Source of the DNA: Rosistilla oblonga
GTDB lineage: Bacteria; Planctomycetota; Planctomycetia; Pirellulales; Pirellulaceae
Length of the DNA stretch: 64,000 nucleotides
Direction of reading: 5' to 3'
Assembly: GCF_007751715.1 (NCBI RefSeq)
Contig: NZ_CP036292.1
Location: forward strand, 1,054,001-1,118,000
The notes beneath the pieces are model-generated. The model saw nothing but the letters and a program-made list of their open reading frames with translations. It did not search any database and was not told the origin of the DNA. Shown piece after piece: positions 29,375 through 36,963 of the stretch (positions are counted from its first letter, which is position 1; each line of letters begins with the position of its first letter). Position numbers and translations under genes: made by a program.

Positions 29375-30478
29375 ATGAATGGTATAGATGACAGTGGTTG
29401 GGATCACCCGGCCGATCACCGCCCGAGGATTCGCACTGGCTCCCGGATCATGTGGTGCCACTGGTTTGTTGTCGGTGTGCTTCTGCTGACGAGTTCGCTG
29501 AGCGGTTGTGCAAGTTTTCAGGGAGTGTTTTCTTCCTGCGATTGTTCGATCAACGAGAGCTTGCATCTGACCCGGGCGCGGATGATGGCTCGGCGGGTAT
29601 GGAGCAAAGAGTACGCCAGTTGCTACTCACAACATTGCAACACGCTCGCGGTTCGACGCGGATTTATCGACGGTTTCGTCGATGTCGCTTCGGGGAAAGA
29701 TGGATGTCCACCCGTCTTTCCACCACGCAACACAAATTGCTTGACCGGGGCCTTTCGCTCCCCTGACTCAGCTTGCCGCGATCAAGCTTGGTTCGAAGGC
29801 TATCCGCAAGGCGCTGCAGCGGCCGAGCAACAGGGATGTCATCTGTGGTGGCGAGCGAGCGTTCCGGCGCATCTGATGGCCCAGTACCATCATGTCGATC
29901 ATCTGGCTTCGACAGCTGCATGTTGTGGCGCGACCGAGATGGCAGCCGAGCCTGGGCAGAGCGAAGCGACAGCGGTCCTGCCGGCTGAGCTTGTTCCCGA
30001 GCCGCAGTCGCAGCCCGCTTCCAAGCGTCGGGCCCACAACAGCGTGCTTGAATCATATTCGATCGAAGCGGCTTCGCACGAAACGGTAAGCGAGGTGATG
30101 CCGATGCTGGTCCGAGAAGTCCAGCCGCCAAAGCATCCAACCGTCTCCACGCCATCGGTCCAGCAAGCCACATCCCGAAAAGCTTCTTCGACAACTTTTC
30201 GTGCGGCGCAGCCGCCGGTCTCGCGTCAGAACGCTGACCGTGTGGCGGTTTATCCCGTTGTTGTTGCGGTGCCTCCGGCGATGTCTGCCGCTTCTGCAAT
30301 GCCTGCTGCTTCCGCAGCGCCCACGACGGCGCAACGAACCTCGATTCAATACCATCGCAACGACGGTGCGCAGGATTCCGAGGGGATGATTCTGACACGT
30401 ACGCTGGAGGAATCGCCGTTGTCGCAAGTCATCCGTACGTCGGCCCGCTGGAGCGAGGCCGCGAACACATCGAAATAA
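29375..30478 (+). CDS. Planctomycete-type lipoprotein of unknown function
   Basis: 367 residues from the ATG at 29375, selected by a strong Shine-Dalgarno (AAGGAGGAAGCA) and because 22 upstream codons lack support. A lipobox LSGC gives Cys45 after a long N-region. The conserved-looking core is RRGFIDGFVDVASGKDGCPPVFPPR, then WFEGYPQGAAAAEQQG; I recall this pattern from planctomycete lipoproteins encoded beside export genes, but no function is known. The C-terminal 170 residues are Ala/Ser/Pro-rich and probably disordered. It is followed after 66 bases by the Wza-like gene on the same strand. Confidence 0.72.
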   Translation: MNGIDDSGWDHPADHRPRIRTGSRIMWCHWFVVGVLLLTSSLSGCASFQGVFSSCDCSINESLHLTRARMMARRVWSKEYASCYSQHCNTLAVRRGFIDGFVDVASGKDGCPPVFPPRNTNCLTGAFRSPDSACRDQAWFEGYPQGAAAAEQQGCHLWWRASVPAHLMAQYHHVDHLASTAACCGATEMAAEPGQSEATAVLPAELVPEPQSQPASKRRAHNSVLESYSIEAASHETVSEVMPMLVREVQPPKHPTVSTPSVQQATSRKASSTTFRAAQPPVSRQNADRVAVYPVVVAVPPAMSAASAMPAASAAPTTAQRTSIQYHRNDGAQDSEGMILTRTLEESPLSQVIRTSARWSEAANTSK

Positions 30479-30544
30479 GCCCCCAAATTTGGTTGTGGCG
30501 TCGTATGGAAACGACCCGCCAACTGTTCACCCACACACCGCGCA

Positions 30545-31975
30545 ATGGATTGTAGTCATATGTGTGTCCTAACAAAAAATCGAAGTTCGATTGTCCTATC
30601 TCGTTGGAACTGGCTTGCCGCCACGAGCCTGCTGGTTCTGTCGGCAACCGGTTGTACCTCGATCATGTCGCCCATTTCGGGAACTCCCGTTGGGCATTTG
30701 CCCCCCGAGATGCGAGGGCAAAGTCGTAACAATTTAGTCCCTGTGCCGCTCTCGATTCTGCGGCAACAAGCGCCTCCGCACTATCTGTTGGACGAAGGCG
30801 ATATCCTGGGGATCTACATCGAAGGAATCATGCCGCCCAAAGCGGGCGCGGATCAAACCGAAGCCGCTCCGCCGGTCCACTTTCCCGAAGCTGGCAGCGA
30901 TCTGCCGCCGGCGGTTGGATATCCGATTCCGATTCGCGACGACGGCACGTTGCCGTTGCCACTGGTCGATCCGATCCAGGTGCGTGGTATGACGTTGACG
31001 GAGGTCGAGGCGGCGATCCGCAAGGCGTATGTCGTCGACCGGAACATCTTAAAAGAGGGACGCGATCGGATCTTGGTCTCGCTGATGCGTGAACGCACCT
31101 ACCGCGTGATCGTGATTCGCGAAGACGAAGACGATTCGTTGGCGCTGCCCGGCGGTGGCCGTGGTGGTAGCGGCAGCCAAGGCAGCATCGTCGGTGGTGC
31201 TTCGCGCTCGGGATCGGGCTACACCTTGGACCTGCCCGCCTACAAGAACGACGTGATGCATGCTCTGGCGCAAACCGGCGGTCTGCCGGGACTGAACGCC
31301 AAAAACGAAGTCAAGATTCTCAAGGCGAACCGCGTCGGACAGCTCGACGCCAATGGGATGCCGATGATGGTGATGCCCGGGATGATGGGAGCCGATGGGA
31401 TGGTTGCTGGCGACTGCTACGGCGGCTGCATGCCTCACGATCCTTGTTATTCCGGTTTTAACCCGAACGAAGACTACGACCCCACGGCGATTCGCATCCC
31501 GTTGCGAGTCGCCCCGGGCCAGATGCCTCATCTGCAACCGGCCGACATCATCCTCGAAGAGGGCGACATCGTCGTCGTCGAAGCTCGCGATACCGAAGTC
31601 TTCTACACCGGCGGGCTGCTGCCCGGAGGCCAGTTCCCAATTCCTCGCGACTACGATTTGGACGTCGTGGGTGCGATGGCGATCGCCGGCCAAGGGCTTG
31701 GTAGTTCGGGACCGTCGCAAGGAGGCGGAGGCTTTTTGGGCGGCGGATTTGCAGGTGCCTCGCCGACCCAGTTGTACGTGATGCGAACAACTCCCTACGG
31801 CGACCAGTTCAACATCTCGGTCGACCTGAACAAGGCGCTTAACGACAAGTCGGAACGGCTGATGATCCAGCCGGGCGATACGCTGATCCTGCGATATAAA
31901 CCATGCGAGGAACTGGTCAACTTCAGCCTCGTGACCTTCTTCACCTATGGTATTCGCGAACTGTTCAGCAACTAG
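30545..31975 (+). CDS. Wza-type polysaccharide export lipoprotein
   Basis: 476 residues with a lipoprotein signal (LAATSLLVLSATGC, Cys37). The poly-export domain begins at about residue 80 (YLLDEGDILGIYIEG), with IRDDGTLPLPLVDPIQVRGMTLTEVEAAI, followed by SLBB-like units (LPAYKNDVMHALAQTGGLPG and FYTGGLLPGGQFPIP). Two Gly-rich insertions occur (GGGRGGSGSQ and GQGLGSSGPSQGGGG), longer than in classical Wza. It should form the outer-membrane exit channel for the polymer handled by the Wzc and Wzy proteins across the divergent promoter region. After its stop, 31976-32243 shows no gene. Confidence 0.9.
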   Translation: MDCSHMCVLTKNRSSIVLSRWNWLAATSLLVLSATGCTSIMSPISGTPVGHLPPEMRGQSRNNLVPVPLSILRQQAPPHYLLDEGDILGIYIEGIMPPKAGADQTEAAPPVHFPEAGSDLPPAVGYPIPIRDDGTLPLPLVDPIQVRGMTLTEVEAAIRKAYVVDRNILKEGRDRILVSLMRERTYRVIVIREDEDDSLALPGGGRGGSGSQGSIVGGASRSGSGYTLDLPAYKNDVMHALAQTGGLPGLNAKNEVKILKANRVGQLDANGMPMMVMPGMMGADGMVAGDCYGGCMPHDPCYSGFNPNEDYDPTAIRIPLRVAPGQMPHLQPADIILEEGDIVVVEARDTEVFYTGGLLPGGQFPIPRDYDLDVVGAMAIAGQGLGSSGPSQGGGGFLGGGFAGASPTQLYVMRTTPYGDQFNISVDLNKALNDKSERLMIQPGDTLILRYKPCEELVNFSLVTFFTYGIRELFSN

Positions 31976-32243
31976 GTCGCTAGTTGTTGAGGAAGCCAAA
32001 GCCGTCGGCAGCAGCTTCCCACAGAAGACGAAAGCGGCCGTGAGTCGCTCGCCTCGAGCATCTATTCAATCTGCCGTCTGGCGATCGCTTGGGTTCCCCA
32101 CCCCAACCACTGTCCAAGGGGAAACTACAAGCGGTCGTCAGGCGGGCGGGATCATCGTGCGGCGGTGCCAGCCGAACGAACTTTGGTTAGCGAAGTTTGA
32201 ATGACCGAGATTTCTAAGCTCGGATTCGTTGCCGATAGACAGA

Positions 32244-32666
32244 TTAGATGTAGAACATCGCACCGTCGGCTTGCGAACAATCGTTGGCCAGATCTTCTAG
32301 ACGGATCGATGCGAGGACGTCGCGAAACGCCTTGCTCGCCGCACGCCAAGTGGCGCCGAGAACTTGAGCTTCCGCGGTCGTGTCGGCGTTTTCCGGTGTT
32401 TGTTCCGCCTCGCCACATCCGATCGCATCGCAGATGTCCAACAGCGAGATCGCTGTCGCATCGACCGACAATCGATAGCCACCTTGGCTGCCACGCGTGC
32501 TTGTCACGTAGCCGGCGACCTTCAATTGTTGCAAGATTTGCACCAAGAAGGGCTGCGGGATGCTGTGCCGCGCGGTGATCTCACGCAACGCCACAGGGCG
32601 ATCTTCGTCGTGACGAAGCGCTAATTCCAGCATCGCCAGACAGGCGTAGTGCGCCTTGGCGGACAT
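32244..32666 (-). CDS. Rrf2 family transcriptional regulator
   Basis: 140 residues from the ATG at 32666 (a GTG four codons upstream is also possible). The N-terminal winged helix-turn-helix is typical: MSAKAHYACLAMLELA, ALREITARHSIPQPFLVQILQQL and GYVTSTRGSQGGYRL. The three-Cys cluster that binds Fe-S in IscR is absent; only CDAIGCGE has two cysteines. This suggests a CymR-like regulator of sulfur metabolism rather than an iron-sulfur sensor. It starts 21 bases after the cysH stop and is probably co-transcribed, giving autoregulation through the palindrome at the cysH promoter. Confidence 0.88.
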   Translation of the reverse strand: MSAKAHYACLAMLELALRHDEDRPVALREITARHSIPQPFLVQILQQLKVAGYVTSTRGSQGGYRLSVDATAISLLDICDAIGCGEAEQTPENADTTAEAQVLGATWRAASKAFRDVLASIRLEDLANDCSQADGAMFYI

Positions 32667-32687
32667 CGAGAAACTCACAACGTCACC

Positions 32688-33512
32688 TCAGTCGCTGCTG
32701 TGCAAACCACATTCGGTTTTGGCCGAACCGCTCCAGCGACCCGCTCGTTCGTCTTCGCCCAGGGCGATCGAACGCGTGCAAGGCCAGCAACCGACACTTG
32801 GGTACCCTTGGTCGTGCAGCGGGTTGTAAGGGATGTCGTTCTTGGAGATGAAGCCCCAGACATCCTTCTTCGTCCAGTTCGCTAGCGGGCTGATTTTGAC
32901 GAGCTGGAATTTCTTGTCCCAACCGACGATCGGATGCTCCGCCCGGTCGGGAGACTGGTCGCGGCGAATCGCGCTCGACCAAGCGTGCATTCCGCGAGCC
33001 GCTTGGTGCAAGACCTTGATCTTGCGATCGAAGCAGCAGCGATTGGTATCGGTCTTGTAGACCGGCCCGCCGTTGGCAGCTTCGTATTCCTCGACCGTCT
33101 GGTCCGGATATTTGTATTCGATTGTGATTCCGTACCGCTCGCGAACCTGTTCCCGCAGCGCCAGCGTCTCTTTGAACTGGTACCCGGTCTCCAAATTGAA
33201 GATCGGTGTCTGGGGAGCGATTTCGGAAAACATGTGGATCAGGCACATCCCCTCGGGGCCAAAGGCAGTCGCCATCGTGAACCGCGGCGCGTAATGCTCG
33301 ACCGCCCAGGCAAGGATCTCCTGCGGCGTCGCTGTCTCCAGCCGTTGGCTGTGCGCGGCCAATTCCCCGAACAGATCATCCCCGGGGATCAAAGGCGGAT
33401 CGGCCGCCAACGCCCCCTGTGGCTCTGCGGGAGCGGACGCGGGGGACTCGTCGGGACGAAGCACCTTCAATGTGGGGCGCTCCGAAGGTTCCGCTAGCTT
33501 GTGTTCTGACAT
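32688..33512 (-). CDS. cysH: Phosphoadenylyl/adenylyl-sulfate reductase (assimilatory, 4Fe-4S type)
   Basis: 274 residues. After a variable 45-residue N-terminus comes the PP-loop reductase fold: FTMATAFGPEGMCLIHM, FNLETGYQF, and YKTDTNRCCFDRK. The catalytic Cys is in the C-terminal TECGLH (Cys268). The pairs Cys159-Cys160 and Cys242/Cys245 (CWPC) are the ligands of the 4Fe-4S cluster found in APS-using bacterial and plant enzymes, so APS is the likelier substrate. It reduces activated sulfate to sulfite for cysteine synthesis with thioredoxin. It is first in an operon with the Rrf2 regulator. Confidence 0.92.
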   Translation of the reverse strand: MSEHKLAEPSERPTLKVLRPDESPASAPAEPQGALAADPPLIPGDDLFGELAAHSQRLETATPQEILAWAVEHYAPRFTMATAFGPEGMCLIHMFSEIAPQTPIFNLETGYQFKETLALREQVRERYGITIEYKYPDQTVEEYEAANGGPVYKTDTNRCCFDRKIKVLHQAARGMHAWSSAIRRDQSPDRAEHPIVGWDKKFQLVKISPLANWTKKDVWGFISKNDIPYNPLHDQGYPSVGCWPCTRSIALGEDERAGRWSGSAKTECGLHSSD

Positions 33513-33567
33513 GAGTATTTGACGGTATGCGTGGACTTAAACGGCGTTTGCCTCGCCTGGTTTCTCA

Positions 33568-33595
33568 ATAGTATATACTTTATCAAGATAGTCAA
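33568..33595 (-). promoter_or_regulatory. cysH-rrf2 promoter with overlapping palindrome
   Basis: Minus strand: -35 TTGACT (33595-33590), 16-base spacer, -10 TACTAT (33573-33568), about 55 bases upstream of the cysH ATG. A perfect 10-bp palindrome AGTATATACT (33570-33579) covers most of the -10 box, a position where a bound repressor would block transcription. The Rrf2 protein of the same operon is the obvious candidate. The remaining bases to 33931 show no gene. Confidence 0.6.
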
Positions 33596-33931
33596 GTATT
33601 GCTTGGATCGGTGCATTTTCCTCGCGGGTTGAAACTTTGTCGGAATTCGGCCGGAGTTTCTTGACGCTTGCAAAGGGGCGTCGATCTGCCGTTGGCTCTT
33701 AAACTACTGCGGCCCCGCTGGCAGTCGCCATCGCGTGGCGAGAGCGATTCGCAGCGGCCAGTGCGGAGAAAGAAGAGCCGCCAAAGAATGCCGCACAATC
33801 GGCAGAATCGTTAAAGTCGGCGAGCCACAACCGACGATAGATACGGCTGATGCTGGAATTTGGCTCTTGGCATCGAGGGCCGAATTCGGGTAGACCTCCC
33901 CGACGGCAAGACATGGATCAAAGGAAGCTTG

Positions 33932-34156
33932 ATGGATAAGAATACGCTTAAGTTGTTTGCACCTCGACGAGAATCGCTCCCATCGGCGCCAGCCGTCACA
34001 GTCTCGGTAGGCGATTTGGTCCCGTTGCTGGTCGACGCTTGGGAGACCGATCGCAACTGGCTTCGCGATTTCTGCAAGGACGAGGTCTCGGTATCCGAAG
34101 ACCTATACGAAGTCCTGCTGGCGTATCATCAGATCCGTCGCTGCGAAGCCGCCTGA
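33932..34156 (+). CDS. Small conserved planctomycete protein, unknown function
   Basis: 74 residues from the ATG at 33932, chosen for the AAAGGA eight bases upstream; a longer version from a TTG at 33860 has no such site. The sequence has an ordered core VTVSVGDLVPLLVDAW and a C-terminal DFCKDEVSVSEDLYEVLLAYHQIRR. I recall similar DLYEVLLAY proteins in other planctomycetes, without a known function. It is a cytoplasmic, acidic, helical protein with no signal. It converges on the TPR gene with 46 bases between them. Confidence 0.62.
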   Translation: MDKNTLKLFAPRRESLPSAPAVTVSVGDLVPLLVDAWETDRNWLRDFCKDEVSVSEDLYEVLLAYHQIRRCEAA

Positions 34157-34202
34157 TCGGGCTTCGCTGGCGGGCACGACCTTCGGGAAGGCCCCGCGAG
34201 TT

Positions 34203-34541
34203 TTATTGATTGGCTTGAATCGCGTGGGCCTGAGCCATCGCGTCTTCGGCCATCTGGATGTACTTCTGATCTTGGGTCCCGGCCCATGCGCGTTGGCAAG
34301 TCACGCTTTTCGCGGTGTAATTGAACGCTTCGTTGGGTTCCAGTTCGCACGCGCGGTCGGCGTGAGCGATCGCTTGCACGTGGTCGCCGGTTCGCGTCAA
34401 AACGCGCGACAGCGCCAGGTGAGCTAGCACAAAGCCTTCGTCTTCGGCCAGGATCTCGTTGAGTCCCGCGACCGCTTCGACATCTTGGCCGGCGTCCATC
34501 AGTTTTTCGACTTCGTTGTAGCGTGCGTGCAGATCTGCCAT
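34203..34541 (-). CDS. Small TPR-repeat protein
   Basis: 112 residues from the ATG at 34541; the open frame extends to a TTG at 34574. Helical repeats follow the TPR pattern: ARYNEVEKLMDAGQDVEAVAGLNEILAEDEG, FVLAHLALSRVLTRTGDHVQAIAHADRACELEP, and a third partial unit. No signal peptide or other domain is present. Probably a cytoplasmic protein-protein interaction module. The neighbours do not point to a partner. Confidence 0.75.
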   Translation of the reverse strand: MADLHARYNEVEKLMDAGQDVEAVAGLNEILAEDEGFVLAHLALSRVLTRTGDHVQAIAHADRACELEPNEAFNYTAKSVTCQRAWAGTQDQKYIQMAEDAMAQAHAIQANQ

Positions 34542-34788
34542 CTCTATAGATTCCGGGTCGTGATCGAGGTTCAATGGAAAGGCCGCGCGGCCGTTGCCGC
34601 TGGCGAAACCTTCCGCTGTGGCCGCCGTGGAGCCGACATCTGGTGGGCTCAGCGCTTTGCGGCGGTTGTCTGAATCCTAGCCGAATTTCCGGCGGTGGAA
34701 AGCCTGGGAGCGGGATTCCTTATACTGTAAGATGCCCTGGACCACCCTCGGTGTCCCACGACGATTTGCCCGAATTCTGTGAGCATCC

Positions 34789-35808
34789 ATGAACGATTCG
34801 ACCGCGCCGCTGTTGGCTGTAGAGAATTTGAAGGTTCATTTTCCCTTTCGCCGCGGCACGTTATTCGCCCCCGAACATGGATTGATCCGCGCCGTCGATG
34901 GTGTCTCTTTCGAGATTCGCGAAGGGGAAACGTTGGGCTTGGTCGGTGAATCGGGCTGCGGGAAATCGACGACCGCCCGCGCTATCGCTCGGCTGAATGA
35001 ACCGACTTCCGGATCGATCAAGATCGAGGGACACGAAATCTGTGGGCTCAGCGAATCGGCGATGATGCCTTTTCGGCGGACCGTGCAGATGGTCTTTCAA
35101 GATCCCTTCGCCTCGCTGAATCCACGCATGACCGTCGGTGCGATTATCAGCGAACCGCTGCAGATTCACGGCGTGCTGAGCAACGCCGATCGCCGCTTGG
35201 AAGTTCTGCGTCTGATGGATTTGGTGGGACTCAATCCCCGCTTCCTAAATCGCTACCCGCACGAATTCTCCGGCGGTCAACGCCAGCGGATCGGTATCGC
35301 TCGAGCCTTGGCGGTCCGCCCCAAGTTGATCTTGTGCGATGAACCGGTCAGCGCTTTGGACGTTTCGATCCAAGCCCAAGTCATCAATCTGATGATGGAT
35401 CTGCAGCAAAAGCTGGGGCTCGCCTATCTCTTCATCGCGCACGATCTGGGGATCGTCCGACATATCGCGACCCGCGTCGGTGTGATGTATCTGGGACGGA
35501 TCGTCGAATCGGCCAACGCCGATGAACTCTACAACGATCCAACCCATCCCTACACGCGGGCTCTGTTGTCCGCCGTTCCGGTTCCCGATCCGAAAGTCGA
35601 AGCCCAGCGAGAGCGAATCGTTTTGACCGGCGAAGTCCCTTCGCCCGACAAATCGTACCCTGGATGTCCGTTTGTCGATCGATGTCCCGATGCTCAGTCG
35701 GAATGTCGCGAGATCGTGCCGCGGTTGCCGGCGAGTTCTCACGCGACAGCCTGCATCGTGCACGATGCCCAGTGCCGAACCGCGTCGCAGCCCGCTGCGG
35801 CAACTTGA
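34789..35808 (+). CDS. Oligopeptide/dipeptide-type ABC transporter ATP-binding protein (OppF/DppF-like)
   Basis: 339 residues with all ABC ATPase elements: Walker A GESGCGKST (53-61), Q-loop QMVFQDPFASLNP, signature FSGGQRQR (160-167), Walker B LILCDEP (180-186), H-loop FIAHDLG. The C-terminal extension with HPYTRALLSAVPVPDP and CPFVDRCPDAQSEC is specific to the OppD/OppF group. It would power import of peptides together with OppB, C, D and a binding protein, but none of these is adjacent, so it is an orphan subunit here. The ATG follows GTGAGCATCC, with no strong Shine-Dalgarno. Confidence 0.92.
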   Translation: MNDSTAPLLAVENLKVHFPFRRGTLFAPEHGLIRAVDGVSFEIREGETLGLVGESGCGKSTTARAIARLNEPTSGSIKIEGHEICGLSESAMMPFRRTVQMVFQDPFASLNPRMTVGAIISEPLQIHGVLSNADRRLEVLRLMDLVGLNPRFLNRYPHEFSGGQRQRIGIARALAVRPKLILCDEPVSALDVSIQAQVINLMMDLQQKLGLAYLFIAHDLGIVRHIATRVGVMYLGRIVESANADELYNDPTHPYTRALLSAVPVPDPKVEAQRERIVLTGEVPSPDKSYPGCPFVDRCPDAQSECREIVPRLPASSHATACIVHDAQCRTASQPAAAT

Positions 35809-35843
35809 TCGCTACGGGCTGCCGGATCAGGATTCGCCGCCGA

Positions 35844-36791
35844 TCAACGAATCACGTTGGCGTCGGCGTCTAGAATGATCGAATTGGAAACATCGTTCCC
35901 CAGCGTCTTGAAGTCGTGGACTTTCCACAGCACTTCCTGGCCGCGATTGATTTCGATCAGCTGAGGATTCTCCGGTCCGGCGTGGCAGTTGCCAAATACG
36001 ATGTTGCCGTTGGGATGGTATTCGAGCGTTGTCACCCACGCCAACGTGATCCCTGGTAGATCGTGCTGCTGCAGTTTCCAGACGATCTCTTTTTCGGGCG
36101 TCACTTCCAAGATGCTGTGCCCGTTGCCGGTGCCAATCAGCGTGTTGCCGTTGGGCAGTCGCAAAGCGCTGAAGACCGAATTGCCAAACGCTTCGGGACC
36201 GTGCCCGCCGCGTGCCTTGCGACCAAACATCGGCACATCGTATTGCCAGACGATCTTGCCATCGCGATCGTATTCGCAGACCTTGCCGTCTCCTTCCTGA
36301 GCGACCAGATAGTTTCCGTTCTCCAAACGACGAACCAGTCGCGTGTCGCGATGGGGATGCGGATGCGTGCGTTGCAGCGTGATCGAATGTTGTAGTGTCC
36401 CGTCGCGATCAACTTCCAACAACTTCCCTTCGCCGCTCAACGCGATCATGATCCGATCGCCGGGAATCGCCCGCACGCTGTGCACTTCAACTCGGTCGAC
36501 GGTCGCGAACTTCTTCGCATCCAGCGACCAAACGATCTCGCTGCTGCGGGGATCGATCTCGATGATCTCGGTGTTCTGATGCGTCAAGATGTTGCCGTTG
36601 TCGAGCAACTGCAAATCGTGAGGCGATCCGCTGAGCATCATCTGCCACTGCGGCTTCCCCTCGGCATCGATGATCACCAACTTGTTCTGTTGATTGGCGA
36701 GGAAGCGATGTTGAGCGATCGCGGAGAGATTCGTGAGGATCAGAAAGGCAAACGCCAGTGGAAAAGCAAGTCGCATGTTGATGGAATCCAT
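35844..36791 (-). CDS. Secreted beta-propeller (PQQ/arylsulfotransferase-like) protein
   Basis: 315 residues from the ATG at 36791 (36776 also possible). A signal peptide (LAFPLAFAFLILTNLSAIA) is followed by repeating propeller blades with a DxxGxxxW pattern: IIDAEGKPQWQM, IDPRSSEIVWSLD, YDRDGKIVWQYDVP, TPEKEIVWKL and INRGQEVLWKV, each preceded by NGN turns (LDNGNILTH, LENGNYLVA, LPNGNTLIG and HPNGNIVFG). No catalytic residues can be assigned. The role is probably binding or scaffolding in the periplasm. Alone on its strand, with a palindromic element upstream. Confidence 0.75.
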   Translation of the reverse strand: MDSINMRLAFPLAFAFLILTNLSAIAQHRFLANQQNKLVIIDAEGKPQWQMMLSGSPHDLQLLDNGNILTHQNTEIIEIDPRSSEIVWSLDAKKFATVDRVEVHSVRAIPGDRIMIALSGEGKLLEVDRDGTLQHSITLQRTHPHPHRDTRLVRRLENGNYLVAQEGDGKVCEYDRDGKIVWQYDVPMFGRKARGGHGPEAFGNSVFSALRLPNGNTLIGTGNGHSILEVTPEKEIVWKLQQHDLPGITLAWVTTLEYHPNGNIVFGNCHAGPENPQLIEINRGQEVLWKVHDFKTLGNDVSNSIILDADANVIR

Positions 36792-36829
36792 GTGTTGAGT
36801 TGAGGGATGCGGCGCTATAGATCGTCGCC

Positions 36830-36878
36830 TTTCGCTCCGCGAAAACGCGTTAGCCAGCCGCACTTTCGCGGAGCGAAA
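36830..36878. repeat. REP-like inverted repeat
   Basis: Perfect 15-bp arms TTTCGCTCCGCGAAA (36830-36844) and TTTCGCGGAGCGAAA (36864-36878) separated by 19 bases. Each arm is itself a small hairpin (TTTCGC/GCGAAA). The spacer begins ACGCGTTAGC, a sequence also found in the repeat at 54376. It lies between two minus-strand genes. Confidence 0.7.
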
Positions 36879-36963
36879 CGCGACACACTCGCCGGCCGCA
36901 CAGCGTGCTCCGCCGATATCATAACTTCAATCGAAGCTTTCGATCGCTTCGGTCGCCAGGAAA

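Noticed and set aside
29048-29566. 172-codon minus-strand frame across the divergent promoter gap
   Set aside because: Overlaps a lipoprotein gene that has a strong Shine-Dalgarno, and shows no domain or signal.
33811-34077. 88-codon minus-strand frame opposite the small DLYEVLLAY protein
   Set aside because: The plus-strand frame has a Shine-Dalgarno and familiar-looking sequence; the minus frame has neither.
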